A stretch of 64,000 bases of DNA from JAHZMA01 sp965205905 (GTDB taxonomy: Bacteria; Pseudomonadota; Alphaproteobacteria; JABAAW01; JAHZMA01). Shown here one piece after another: positions 20,901 through 30,130 of this stretch; position 1 is the first letter of the stretch; each line of letters starts with the position of its first letter. The DNA is taken from the NCBI GenBank assembly GCA_965205905.1, contig CBDBHZ010000012.1, forward strand, positions 124,001 to 188,000, read 5' to 3'. The notes under the pieces were generated by a model, which saw nothing but the letters and a program-made list of their open reading frames with translations, searched no databases and was not told the origin of the DNA. The position numbers and the translations under genes were made by a program.

Positions 20901-21128
20901 TATCCCAATCTTTTAAAACCAAATAAAAAACAAAATGATAAAATGGTAACTCTGGTAGAGGAGATGCTGACACTACAAACCAAAAAACACACGCAGGGCG
21001 AGCAATCACCCCACGCGCAAGAAATGCTCTCACGACAAATCAACGCCCAAGAAAAACAAATCGACAAACTTACTTACGAACTTTATGGGTTAACCACAGA
21101 GGAAATAGGGGTGATTGAGGGGAATTAA
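17982..21128 (+). pseudogene. Decayed type IIG restriction-modification gene (Eco57I-like)
   Basis: The first 637 codons are intact. They include an N-terminal nuclease domain (TPDYGFYIGG then FFVEAKKPS, a PD-(D/E)xK pattern near residues 65-90) and an adenine methyltransferase with motif I DPSCGSGSF and motif IV NPPY. A stop falls at 19893-19895. In the +1 frame the protein continues at once (KINAYIDFYNHQVFADASIQ), so one base was gained or lost beside an A-run. Further on, the recognition-domain region is riddled with stops, but recognisable pieces remain: TGLLNSKLIAFWLKIMAKMQG near 20800 and DKMVTLVEEML...QIDKLTYELYGLTTEEI at 20937-21110, the usual C-terminus. The total span matches a full-length protein of about 1,000 residues. 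It is inactive as a full enzyme; a truncated nuclease/methylase fragment could still be made. Confidence 0.85.
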
Positions 21129-21154
21129 ATTTATTGAAAACTCGGTTGAGTGGC

Positions 21155-21179
21155 GGATATGACAAAGCACAGACGCCAC
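21155..21179. repeat. Left 25-bp inverted repeat of the DUF5131-TcmP-Abi island
   Basis: The 25 bases here, starting GGATATGACAAAGCAC, recur as an exact reverse complement at 24615-24639. The site is 27 bp after the end of the type IIG remnant. The two copies bracket about 3.4 kb of accessory DNA. Confidence 0.75.
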
Positions 21180-21334
21180 TACCAAATGCAAGGAAATAAA
21201 ACATTTTAACTCTCAAATAAAACCAATCTTTTTGGATGATGACAAAATGAATATTTTGTAGTATAATAAAACTGCAATAACATAAATAGTCATAAATATT
21301 GCTGAATACACTGAAAATCATAGAGGTTAGGGCA

Positions 21335-22126
21335 ATGTCAGAAATTGAATGGACAGATAAAACATGGAATCCAATTAAAGGGTGCTTTAAGGTTTCACCG
21401 GGTTGTAAAAATTGTTATGCTATCCGTATGGCAGAACGCTTGCAAGCCATGCAACATCCGCTTTATGTGGGAACAGTAAAGCGCAATGGCAAGCCAAACT
21501 GGACTGGCAAAATTGGTTTAAGCGAAAAGCTATTAACCGAACCTTTAAGATGGAAAAAACCGAGCAAGATTTTTGTCAACTCAATGTCTGATATGTTTTA
21601 CGAAGCTGTGTCTTTTGATTTTATCAAACAGGCTTTCGATACAATGCTACAAGCCGATTGGCATCAATTTCAAATTCTAACAAAACGCCCCGAACGTGCC
21701 TATGAATTTTTTGAACAATACGGATTGCAATTACCATCACATATTTGGTTGGGTGTAAGTGTAGAAAGCAATGCGTATATTGGTAGGTTAGATATGTTGC
21801 GAGAATTACCCGCGACCATTCGCTTTGTTTCTTTCGAGCCGTTATTAGCGAGTGTTTCTGAAGCCAATCTTAAAAATATTGATTGGGCGATTGTGGGTGG
21901 CGAAAGCGGACCCGATGCGCGCGTCATGCAAGAAGAATGGGTTGATGAGATTGAACATGAGTGTCGCAAGCATGGCACGGCTTTCTTTTTCAAGCAATGG
22001 GGTGGTGTTAATAAAAAGAAAACAGGGCGCGAATGGCGCGGAAAACAATGGAGTGAGTATCCTAATGTTACGGCAGTTGAGCTAAACTCTTCACAACACC
22101 ATCATGTAACTTCTGTGCTAAATTAA
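21335..22126 (+). CDS. DUF5131 (phage Gp37/Gp68-family) three-Cys-motif protein
   Basis: About 263 residues. The N-terminus reads MSEIEWTDKTWNPIKGC, then CKNCYAIRMAE, giving the three-cysteine motif of this family (Cys near residues 17, 26 and 29), probably binding a metal or an Fe-S cluster. I chose the ATG at 21335, with GAGG nine bases upstream, over an upstream TTG. Members are found in phages and defence-like islands; the biochemical function is unsettled. The known partner family TcmP is encoded next door, convergently, and the two reading frames overlap by 59 bp at their 3' ends. Confidence 0.85.
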   Translation: MSEIEWTDKTWNPIKGCFKVSPGCKNCYAIRMAERLQAMQHPLYVGTVKRNGKPNWTGKIGLSEKLLTEPLRWKKPSKIFVNSMSDMFYEAVSFDFIKQAFDTMLQADWHQFQILTKRPERAYEFFEQYGLQLPSHIWLGVSVESNAYIGRLDMLRELPATIRFVSFEPLLASVSEANLKNIDWAIVGGESGPDARVMQEEWVDEIEHECRKHGTAFFFKQWGGVNKKKTGREWRGKQWSEYPNVTAVELNSSQHHHVTSVLN

Positions 22127-22925
22127 TTGCACCACCTGATTTATTTGTCATCGCGAAAAATAAAGAAAATTCATGATAATTTTTTTGCCCTTTAAGTTCG
22201 GTGGGTTCTGATACCCAGCTAAAACCTGCATTAGCAAAACGTGATTTTACAAATTTATCTAAAGCATTGTTTTCTTTTCTAATAATATTTTCCTCATCAA
22301 ATAAGTTCACTTGCGGGTCATCTTTATAGCATTCTGTTAGCCAAGCATCTGTTCCCAATAGGTTGGTAACTCTATCCTTTTTATCTTGAGAGATGGCGTC
22401 CATATTTTTTGCAGCTTGACGTTTTAAGGCATGCATTGGAAATAGATAAAACAAATCAATACCACGTGCATTGGTGATGGTTTTAATAGTTTGCCAGTTT
22501 ATTTGCATTCCATAAGGGTCTAAAAAAATAACTGCTCGATTGCTATTATCTTGCATAAAATTATTGATGAATTTGGTGATGAAGCTATTTGCATCATCAC
22601 ATTTAATAGATACTCTATCTGCTTTTTGGGGGAAATCACGCCGCACCATTTTTTCAAGTGCTGTTACATATTCACGATTAATATCATTAAAATAGTAATG
22701 TTTGAATGTTAGATTTTCTTTTAATATTCTTTTAGGTGAACCATCTTGTATTCCTAAATTTTTATCATCACGTTTTCCAGAACCTGCAAAAGCATCTACA
22801 TAAAATAAGTTAGCCCATGTTTGATTTTTCATGACGGTAAGGTATGATTTTATATAAGCATTGAGAATATTTAATTTTATCTCAGTATGCTCACCACCGA
22901 ATTTTTGTATTATGTTCTCATTCAT
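22068..22925 (-). CDS. tcmP: Three-Cys-motif partner protein TcmP
   Basis: A 285-residue member of the TcmP family, named for its association with three-Cys-motif (DUF5131-type) proteins. Typical features are HTEIKLNILNAYIKSYL near the N-terminus, FYVDAFAGSGKRDD (a methyltransferase-like glycine motif), DGSPKRIL, and the DPYGMQINWQTI segment near residue 133. A Rossmann-like methyltransferase fold is inferred. Upstream (22930-22968) is TTGACA with a TATAAT-like block, so it has its own promoter. Defence or nucleic-acid modification is suspected, not shown. Confidence 0.85.
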   Translation of the reverse strand: MNENIIQKFGGEHTEIKLNILNAYIKSYLTVMKNQTWANLFYVDAFAGSGKRDDKNLGIQDGSPKRILKENLTFKHYYFNDINREYVTALEKMVRRDFPQKADRVSIKCDDANSFITKFINNFMQDNSNRAVIFLDPYGMQINWQTIKTITNARGIDLFYLFPMHALKRQAAKNMDAISQDKKDRVTNLLGTDAWLTECYKDDPQVNLFDEENIIRKENNALDKFVKSRFANAGFSWVSEPTELKGQKNYHEFSLFFAMTNKSGGAINLAQKLHDGVVKSLAQLP

Positions 22926-23346
22926 ACAAACTTTATTATATAAATGAAAGTAACTGTCAAGTAAAATTACTTGTTAATTTTAGAATGGTGCGTTTTTTTA
23001 GGGGTGTTTAACACATAGGGCGGTGCGTGTTGCTTCACATTATTATATGGGGGGCTTTGCGAGGTCGGTTTATAGTATCAAGGGGGGTGCGGTCTGGCTT
23101 CTCGATGCGCGCTTGTCAAATTTATGTCCGTTGGACAATTTGCCAAGCAGACGCCTCTTGCCAGAACCCCCCTTGATAATCCCCCCGCCATACTTAATAC
23201 TCACGGAGGAGCGTGTCGCCCCATACCCTCACCGCTGTATTTAATACTAGCGGAGGTGTGAGTTTCGGTTACTCAACACAAGGGCGGAGCGTGTTACTGG
23301 TACTCAATACTCGCATCGAGTGCTCCTCAACAGCCCCCCCCCACTC

Positions 23347-23374
23347 CGTCATTCCGACGAAAGTCGGAATCCAG
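23347..23374. repeat. dRS3-like palindromic element, copy 1
   Basis: CGTCATTCCGAC-GAAA-GTCGGAATCCAG: a perfect ATTCCGAC/GTCGGAAT stem with a GAAA loop. It has the ATTCC-N-GGAAT plan of the neisserial dRS3 repeat and similar small palindromes. Related elements occur at 45838 and 52724. Confidence 0.65.
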
Positions 23375-23641
23375 AGTATAAAGCACATCGAGAGACAAAA
23401 ACGCAAGGCTCAGAGTCTTTCGCAGGAAGCCTGAAAAAAGGGCGGTGCGTGTCTCATCACATTATATATGGGGGGCTTTGCGGAGTCGGGCTTTATTATT
23501 TAAGGGGGCGCGAATTCGCTTCTCGATGGGCAGGGCGGAGCCGCCCATCTTGCGAATGCCCCCTTAACAACCCCCGCTTGTGTTTAATACTCTGGTGGTG
23601 CTTGCCTTGATAATCCCCCCGCTGTATTTCAGCACAAGGGC

Positions 23642-23748
23642 GGTGCGAACGCGCTTTATCGGTCGCGAGGCAGAAGCCCGCTCCCTTGCGCTTTCGGTTT
23701 GCCCTTGTTACCAATGGCGGGCAAACCTCACCCTTAAAATCCCCCCGC
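23642..23748. repeat. 107-bp dispersed repeat, copy 1
   Basis: Starts GGTGCGAACGCGCTTTATCG and ends in CCCCCCGC. By eye it is identical to 48767-48872 except for one T. Within it, TTTGCCCTTGTTACC... and GGCGGGCAAA can form a hairpin. Confidence 0.8.
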
Positions 23749-23874
23749 CATACTCAAAACTAAAATCATGCGTGTCGCCCCATACCCCCCGCTATACTTA
23801 ATACGCAGGAGGAGCGTGTCGCTGGTACTCAATACTCGCATCGAGTGCTCCTCAACAGCCCCCCCCACGATTAT

Positions 23875-24489
23875 TTATCCGCTAGAACACGGCAAAACAG
23901 GAAGTTGTTTCAAACAATCTATTGTATTGGTTTCAAGCATACAAAGTATCTCAATAATATTTTGTTGTGTTTTTTGTAAATCGCTTTTGAATATTGGTTC
24001 ATAATGGGCAACACGATTTCTGATATGTCTAATATCTCTTAGCCTTTTTGCAATATCCTTACTCAACAATGCACCCTCACTTTGAAAAATTTGCTTCAAA
24101 TCATGTCGCCATAACTCACTATATCTGGGTTTAAATAAACCACACCAAAAACCAAAATTAAGTTTTGCTACTATATCATCATGAGATAGTAGCTTTCCGT
24201 TTTTTTGCCATTTTAACAAGGAATCCAATGCTTCTTTCTCTCTTTCAACAATAAAATCTGCTTGATACCATTGTTGACCATGCCTAATGATGAGTTTTTG
24301 ATTAATGGCGTTGCGTAAAGTAATTTCCACCCAATGAATATTATAATATAAGATTGATGAAACCTCTAAATTGTAAAGATATAATTCATATGCAAACTGC
24401 CTATCATCATCGCTATGTTTCAAATAAACACTAAAACGTGGTTTTGAGATAATTTGCTCTAATTCTTCTATTTTTTCTAGTTTTATCAT
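23875..24489 (-). CDS. Abi-like (AbiD/F type) HEPN protein
   Basis: A 204-residue protein of the Abi-like family linked to abortive phage infection. Features are an N-terminal KPRFSVYLK segment, a middle LYNLEVSSILYYNIHWVEITLRNAIN-type helix, and near residue 165 the HEPN signature RNRVAH (R-x4-H) in IRHIRNRVAHYEPIF, proposed to form a ribonuclease site. It sits inside the inverted-repeat-bounded island, leftward, with the repeat block directly at its 3' end. RNase-mediated defence is inferred from the family; no partner antitoxin is seen. Confidence 0.75.
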   Translation of the reverse strand: MIKLEKIEELEQIISKPRFSVYLKHSDDDRQFAYELYLYNLEVSSILYYNIHWVEITLRNAINQKLIIRHGQQWYQADFIVEREKEALDSLLKWQKNGKLLSHDDIVAKLNFGFWCGLFKPRYSELWRHDLKQIFQSEGALLSKDIAKRLRDIRHIRNRVAHYEPIFKSDLQKTQQNIIEILCMLETNTIDCLKQLPVLPCSSG

Positions 24490-24614
24490 ATGTGGTATTA
24501 TGAAACAAAAGATGATAATAAAAAAGCAATATTTTTATTTTTTTCAAATTTTTGCATTTTTTTATTGCGTTTGGTAGTAATTCTGCTATTATGTAATTGT
24601 TAGTGCTGAGGAGC

Positions 24615-24639
24615 GTGGCGTCTGTGCTTTGTCATATCC
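24615..24639. repeat. Right 25-bp inverted repeat of the DUF5131-TcmP-Abi island
   Basis: Exact reverse complement of 21155-21179. Flanking bases (GAGGAGC before it and CACCTCAG after it) show only partial similarity to the left copy. It lies 126 bp from the Abi start and just before the tdm stop. Confidence 0.75.
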
Positions 24640-24702
24640 ACACCTCAGCCAAGCCTTTCCCCGCAAAATTCTCTACCCTATTCTATCTTGCAACTGTTGA
24701 TT

Positions 24703-27081
24703 CTAGCGGATATAATTGCCCTTAACCCTCTCTTTGGTTGGGTCGAAATGCGGAAATGCCGTAACCACCGCTTTTAATTGCTTCTGCAAGCCATCTAACT
24801 GCCCAACATTGATGGGCGTGCCAACCGCGCTATGGGTAACATCAACCCGTGCCAATGCGATAACTTTGTTGAGGAATGGCGAACGCATGGCAGAGGTGAT
24901 TTCGCCCACTTGCGCCTTGCCAATTCGCACACAGCTACCCGCCGCTGGCACCAGCTGGCTTTCAATTTCTAGCCCGACCAATTTGCGATGCGGTGAATCT
25001 TTGCGCCTTTGAATTGCCTCGCGCCCTACAAAATCCGCTTGCTTGGATTTTAACGGCACGGTGAAGCCAATCCCTGCTTCGAACGGGTCGGTTTGGTCGC
25101 AAAATTCAGAACCAGCAAAAATCAACCCTGCCTCTATGCGTAACATATCTAACGCGTCTAACCCTAATGGTGCCATGCCTTTGGGTTCGCCTATCTCCCA
25201 TATCGCATCAAAAACAGTCTCGGCATGTTTGGGGTGACAAAATACTTCATAGCCTAACTCGCCCGAATAGCCCGTGCGGCTAATCACCACAGGAATGCCA
25301 TTAAAATCGCCTAACCGTGCCACGCTAAACCGAAACCATTCTAAATCATCGATGCTACTTTGGGTGGGCGGTGTCCAAAAAATCTCGCTTAAAATCTCGC
25401 GCGAAAGCCTGCCTTGCACCGCAACATTGCATAATTCATCAGTTGATGGGCGCACCCACGCATTGAGACCATGCTCTAACGCTTGCTTTTGCATCCATAA
25501 CCCAGAATCATCATTGCCACCTATCCAGCGGAAATTGGTATCGCCTAATCTGAACACTGTGCCATCATCAATCATGCCACCATGTTCGTAACAAATGGCG
25601 GTATACACCACTTGCCCGACTGATAGTTTTTCAATATTGCGGGTAACGCATAATTGCAGTAATGTTTGGGCATCAGGACCAGTGATTTCATATTTACGCA
25701 ATGGCGATAAATCGGTGATAATCACTTTTTCGCGGCACGCCCAATATTCGGCAATCGCGCCATAATTCGCCATATTCGCCGCCAGCCAATAGCCATTATA
25801 GTCAATGAAATTTTCTGTAAATCGCTTAAAGCAATTATGAAAGCCAGTTTCTTTTGTTTCTATCATCTCACCATCTGCCATTTTACGCCATCCTATTGAT
25901 TTTTTTACTGTGTTTTCTTTATCATAAGTTCGCACCTGAATATCGGTGGGATTCCAACCATTCGCGGCATCAACATCGCACGGACAAGCGGTTGAAACGC
26001 ATAATAAATCGGTCAAAGCCCGCAACATCACATAATCACCGGGACGCGACCAAGGGTCATCAAGCGATAGGGCTTGGGTATCATCTAGCAATGTGTTGAA
26101 AAAGAAATTGATTGCAGGCCAGCCTTGCCGTTCGGCTATGTTATATTTGGCAAGCGACTTATTGATATTATCGGTGCAATTCACATGTCCCGGATAACCC
26201 AAATCATCATAATAACGGGCGGTACATGCCAAGCCAAAAGTATCATGCCGTCCGCACGTATCTTGCACAATTTCCACCAAAGCGGTCTGATTATTGGCAA
26301 AATATTTTGAAAAAATACCGGGAGTAGGGTAGAGAGTTCCCATCAAGCTACGGGTGGTGGTGGGGTCAATTTCGGATATGATACTTTTATCTAAATCACG
26401 CAAAGCAAAGGCTTGAAAATCCGAACATTCTCTGCCTTGCACATCTAATATCTGGATATAATCACCTGCGCGCACTTCGTATGCAATCGCATTACCCGGG
26501 CGGATATTGATATCCTGCTTGGGGTCAAATAACGGGTCGGGCGGGGACAGCATGGCGGGTTTCTCGCCCGGATTTTTGCGCTTCACATAAAGGATAATAT
26601 CGCTTGCCACATCTTGATTATCGGTTGCCATATCATGCGCTGGCACAACCGCTATCAACCAACATGATGCTTGGCTGGTAAAACTCACCTCCGCCATCAT
26701 CGGGCTATCAGCATTGAACGCGTAAATCGCTTGCAGGCTATGATGGTTGATTTGGCACTGTTCTAGCACTGATTTTAAGCGACTTGAGGACTTATCATTT
26801 TGTTGCAAAATCTGTTGTAACCCATGCGCTTCGCCATTCAATTTCGCGCTTATCAAGCCTGCATCTATTCGCCCTTGTTCGTTGAAAGGCAGTAATTCGC
26901 AATGTTGCTTGCCATATTGATTGACCAAAATAACCTCATCGCCCTTATCTAACCGTAAGGTGCGCGAACATGCTTGCGCGATGGAATAGCGTTCCGTGCC
27001 ATGCGGTAGAATTGGCATTGCCAATGTTGTGATGCCATTTTTCTCATTGATGAAATTTGCGGGGTTGATTAATTGCGCCAT
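24703..27081 (-). CDS. tdm: Trimethylamine N-oxide demethylase (Tdm)
   Basis: Two fused parts as in the known marine TMAO demethylase. A DUF1989-type domain (about residues 1-390) carries RAGDYIQILDVQGRECSDFQA and a CPCD motif that probably binds Zn. A GcvT-like tetrahydrofolate-binding domain (about 410-792) carries FRWIGGNDDSG, GYSGELGYEVFCHP and GLDALDMLRIEAG. It converts TMAO to dimethylamine and formaldehyde, with the folate domain able to capture the C1 unit. I prefer the ATG at 27081, 8 bp after the tmoW stop; the longer frame begins with TTG at 27102. It is last in the tmoX-tmoV-tmoW-tdm run, which supports the assignment. Confidence 0.92.
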   Translation of the reverse strand: MAQLINPANFINEKNGITTLAMPILPHGTERYSIAQACSRTLRLDKGDEVILVNQYGKQHCELLPFNEQGRIDAGLISAKLNGEAHGLQQILQQNDKSSSRLKSVLEQCQINHHSLQAIYAFNADSPMMAEVSFTSQASCWLIAVVPAHDMATDNQDVASDIILYVKRKNPGEKPAMLSPPDPLFDPKQDINIRPGNAIAYEVRAGDYIQILDVQGRECSDFQAFALRDLDKSIISEIDPTTTRSLMGTLYPTPGIFSKYFANNQTALVEIVQDTCGRHDTFGLACTARYYDDLGYPGHVNCTDNINKSLAKYNIAERQGWPAINFFFNTLLDDTQALSLDDPWSRPGDYVMLRALTDLLCVSTACPCDVDAANGWNPTDIQVRTYDKENTVKKSIGWRKMADGEMIETKETGFHNCFKRFTENFIDYNGYWLAANMANYGAIAEYWACREKVIITDLSPLRKYEITGPDAQTLLQLCVTRNIEKLSVGQVVYTAICYEHGGMIDDGTVFRLGDTNFRWIGGNDDSGLWMQKQALEHGLNAWVRPSTDELCNVAVQGRLSREILSEIFWTPPTQSSIDDLEWFRFSVARLGDFNGIPVVISRTGYSGELGYEVFCHPKHAETVFDAIWEIGEPKGMAPLGLDALDMLRIEAGLIFAGSEFCDQTDPFEAGIGFTVPLKSKQADFVGREAIQRRKDSPHRKLVGLEIESQLVPAAGSCVRIGKAQVGEITSAMRSPFLNKVIALARVDVTHSAVGTPINVGQLDGLQKQLKAVVTAFPHFDPTKERVKGNYIR

Positions 27082-27088
27082 ATCAGTA

Positions 27089-29062
27089 TCACGCCATTCC
27101 AAATTCGCGTTTGCGTTTGTTAGACCATGCCTGAATCAAACGGTCAGTAATCATGCCAATCATCGCAATCCATAACCCCGCCAAAATACCACGTCCATAT
27201 TCTTGATAGGCGAGGGCGCGGTAAATTTCTTGCCCCAAATCAGTCGTGCCGATTAAGGCGGTGATGGCAGTCATGGCAAGGCTCATCATAATGGTTTGGT
27301 TCACCCCTAGCATGATTTCGGGGAACGCAATTGGTAATTGCACTTTCCATAAACGTTGCCGTGCAGTTGTGCCATTGGCAATCGCGGCTTCCATAATCAC
27401 TTCTGGTACACGCGTAATGCCCAGATAGCTGTAGCGAATGGCAGGCACCATCGCATAGGGGATGATGGCGAAAATCACTGCCAAATCGCCAACACGCAAC
27501 AGCATGATAGCGGGCAGAAGATAAATGAATGATGGGAAGGTTTGCAAAATATCGCATGAGGTGAGCACCATGCGGGCAAATTTTTTGTTTTTTGTGGCTA
27601 AAATGCCTAATGGTAGCCCCAAAATCATGCAAAACAGGGTGGCGATTGAAACTGTGTAAAATGTGGTAATTGCCTCGCGCCAGAAATTTGAAATCACAAT
27701 CACGAATAGCATCGCGCTAACCAGTAGCATTAATCTAACACCGCCCAACCGATAACCACCATAGCCAACCAATGCTAAAAAGCAAATCCATGGCGTTGAA
27801 AGGTAAAAATTGCGAATTGGAACTAAAATATTGACGGTAATAAAATCACGGATAGGGTCAATAATAAAATACATCGACCGCACAATATCTTTCACAATCA
27901 CATTTAATTCTTTGCCATAGCTAACCGTCAGATTTTTTGGCAGAAGTTTCAGGGCTTTGAGGTCAGGTATCAGGCTAACGACTATCAGAATCACAGCGGT
28001 TGATGCCAAAAATAACACCAGATGCGGGTGCTTCTGCACGAAACTCCGCTTTGGTCCGTGATAGATTTTTGTCTGCCGATTGGCGAAACTTTGCGTGAGG
28101 CGGTCTAGCATAACGGCAATCAGCACAATCGCAATGCCGAGTTCGATAGAGATGCCTAACCGTAATTGTTGTAGCGCGTAAAGCAATTTCTGCCCTAACC
28201 CTTGCGCGCCAACAATCGACATAATCACTGCCATCGCTAATGTTTGCATCACAACTTGGTTTAGCCCCAACATGAATAATTTACGTGCCGCTGGTATCCG
28301 CACCTTCCACAATAATTGCCGTTTGGTGCAACCCGACATGCTACCCGCTTCTGAGATATTATCAGGCACTGTTTGCAAGCCCAAAATCACGCAACGCGCC
28401 ATTGGTGGCATGGCGAAAATCACGGTGGCGATGAGGGCAGCCACTTGCCCCGCGCCGAATAATGCGAAGACGGGTGCCAAATATGCCATATGCGGTGTTG
28501 CCTGCATCACATCAAGCATGGGGGTGATGACGCGGTCAGCATTTTTGGAACGGTTTGCCCATAAGCCAACAAACAAGCCTAATAACGAGGCGAAGACCAT
28601 TGCCGATATAACGATTGATAAGGTTTGCATGGAATCTTTCCACAAGCCAAAAAATGCCAAATAAAGCATCGATAAAAAGCATAAGAATGCCAACCGCCAG
28701 CCTGCAATCCAATGCGCTAATATGGTAACGCTCACCAATATCCACACCCATGGCAGCGGCGGCAAGCCTAGCCCGCGAAAGCCACGAAATAAGAAATATT
28801 CTGACCATTTTAACGGGAACGAGATTAAAAACGAGATTGAGCGCGTGACTTCTTTGACGGTGAAGATGCCGAAGAAACTGGCTCTATCGCTTCTTATCCA
28901 TTCCACAAAAGCGGTTACCCATTCGCGCATCGGCAATGTTGCGGTTTCGGGTAGTAACACAAAGCCTTGCCAGAACAGCGAGATAATATATGCCACCAAT
29001 AAAGTTGCACACAGCTGTAAAGCGTTTTTTTGTAATGGCGTTATGTTGTGTAAGAAATTCAT
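27089..29062 (-). CDS. tmoW: TMAO ABC transporter permease, tandem-duplicated (TmoW)
   Basis: A 657-residue inner-membrane permease made of two BPD_transp_1 halves. The first (about residues 95-330) has an EAA loop at ISEAGSMSGCTKRQLLWKV; the second (about 430-650) has one at MEAAIANGTTARQRLWKVQ. The double-length permease is characteristic of the TMAO transporter TmoXWV, where ordinary ProW has one half. Many hydrophobic segments are visible. It lies 11 bp after tmoV and directly before tdm. Confidence 0.9.
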   Translation of the reverse strand: MNFLHNITPLQKNALQLCATLLVAYIISLFWQGFVLLPETATLPMREWVTAFVEWIRSDRASFFGIFTVKEVTRSISFLISFPLKWSEYFLFRGFRGLGLPPLPWVWILVSVTILAHWIAGWRLAFLCFLSMLYLAFFGLWKDSMQTLSIVISAMVFASLLGLFVGLWANRSKNADRVITPMLDVMQATPHMAYLAPVFALFGAGQVAALIATVIFAMPPMARCVILGLQTVPDNISEAGSMSGCTKRQLLWKVRIPAARKLFMLGLNQVVMQTLAMAVIMSIVGAQGLGQKLLYALQQLRLGISIELGIAIVLIAVMLDRLTQSFANRQTKIYHGPKRSFVQKHPHLVLFLASTAVILIVVSLIPDLKALKLLPKNLTVSYGKELNVIVKDIVRSMYFIIDPIRDFITVNILVPIRNFYLSTPWICFLALVGYGGYRLGGVRLMLLVSAMLFVIVISNFWREAITTFYTVSIATLFCMILGLPLGILATKNKKFARMVLTSCDILQTFPSFIYLLPAIMLLRVGDLAVIFAIIPYAMVPAIRYSYLGITRVPEVIMEAAIANGTTARQRLWKVQLPIAFPEIMLGVNQTIMMSLAMTAITALIGTTDLGQEIYRALAYQEYGRGILAGLWIAMIGMITDRLIQAWSNKRKREFGMA

Positions 29063-29073
29063 AATGACGCTTT

Positions 29074-30108
29074 TTATGTTTCAGGCTGTTCAGCGAATAA
29101 GGCTTCAATGATGAGAGTCTTGTTGATATAGCCGATGGGCTTATCATTCTCATCACCCACATAAACTGCCTTTTCTGATGATAAAATCTGCCGTGCAATA
29201 TCGCTAATTTTATCAGTGCCAGCCACCATTTTATCGCACTCAATTTTCTTGGAGATTGGTTTCATAATCGCGCTTGCACTCAAAATACGATGGGTGGGGG
29301 CGTTTTTGGTAAATTCTCTCACGTAATCATCGGCAGGATTCAGCACCATCTCTTCGGGTGTTGATAATTGCACGATGCGACCATCTTTCATAATGCCGAT
29401 ACGGTCAGCCAGCTTGGTGGCTTCTTCAAAATCATGGGTGATAAAGACGATAGTTTTCTTCAGCATTTTTTGCAGGCGTAAAAATTCATCTTGCATTTCG
29501 GCGCGGATAAGTGGGTCTAATGCCGAAAATGGTTCATCTAAAAACCAAATATCTGGTTGTATCACCAATGAGCGTGCAATCCCAACTCTCTGTTGTTGAC
29601 CGCCTGATAATTCACGAGGAAAATAATCTTCGCGTCCCTCTAATCCGACTAATTTAATTACCTCACGCGCTTGTTCCTCGCGTGCCTCGCGTTTAACGCC
29701 CCGCACTTCTAGCGGAAATGCGACATTTGAAATCACATTGCGCTGTGGTAGTAAGCCAAAATTTTGAAACACCATGCCCATTTTATGGCGGCGTATATCA
29801 ATGAGTTCTTTTGGTGTGGCTTGCAATAAATCTTTGCCATCATAGTCGATGCTGCCATAAGTAGGCTCGTGCAAGCGCGTTAAGCAACGCACCAATGTTG
29901 ATTTACCAGAGCCCGATAGCCCCATAATAATCAGAATTTCGCCTTCATAGACATCAAACGAGACATCTTGCACCGCACCAATATAGCCTGATTGTTTTAA
30001 TTGTTCATTGCTTGGATTATTGCCATTGGCTTCCAAGAATTGTTTTGGAGAATTGCCAAACAGTTTCCATATATTGCGGCATTTTATTTTTATATCATTA
30101 TCTGACAA
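29074..30108 (-). CDS. tmoV: TMAO ABC transporter ATPase (TmoV)
   Basis: An ATPase of about 344 residues, closely similar in plan to the ProV above: Walker A GLSGSGKST, signature LSGGQQQRVG, Walker B WFLDEPFSALDP, switch His in FITHDFEEA, and a C-terminal CBS-like segment. The start is uncertain. The ATG at 30156 lies inside a stem-loop, so I favour the TTG at 30108, nine bases after AGGGGG; the protein would then start SDNDIKIKCRNIW, matching the ProV N-terminus. It energises TMAO import with TmoW and TmoX. Confidence 0.88.
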   Translation of the reverse strand: MSDNDIKIKCRNIWKLFGNSPKQFLEANGNNPSNEQLKQSGYIGAVQDVSFDVYEGEILIIMGLSGSGKSTLVRCLTRLHEPTYGSIDYDGKDLLQATPKELIDIRRHKMGMVFQNFGLLPQRNVISNVAFPLEVRGVKREAREEQAREVIKLVGLEGREDYFPRELSGGQQQRVGIARSLVIQPDIWFLDEPFSALDPLIRAEMQDEFLRLQKMLKKTIVFITHDFEEATKLADRIGIMKDGRIVQLSTPEEMVLNPADDYVREFTKNAPTHRILSASAIMKPISKKIECDKMVAGTDKISDIARQILSSEKAVYVGDENDKPIGYINKTLIIEALFAEQPET

Positions 30109-30130
30109 AGCCTGTATCCCCCTATAAAAA

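Larger units (their letters stand above)
22990..23873. repeat. Block of GC-rich composite intergenic repeats
   Basis: About 880 bp without a credible gene. It contains two forward copies of the element ATATGGGGGGCTTTGCG (about 23043 and 23466), a 42-bp exact direct repeat (23299-23340 and 23824-23865, beginning GGTACTCAATACTCGC), a hairpin CGTCATTCC...GGAATCCAG, and a 107-bp unit shared with 48767-48872. Homopolymers of C or G of 6-10 bases are frequent. Short open frames here are shadows of the GC-rich repeats. Base composition is unlike the flanking AT-rich genes. Confidence 0.8.

Noticed and set aside
23299..23865. CRISPR array in the repeat-rich block
   Set aside because: Repeat units differ in length and spacing, only two exact 42-bp copies occur, and no cas genes are present.
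22990..23873. Several 70-100 residue open frames on both strands in the repeat block
   Set aside because: They overlap each other, start without ribosome sites and are made of the GC-rich repeat units.
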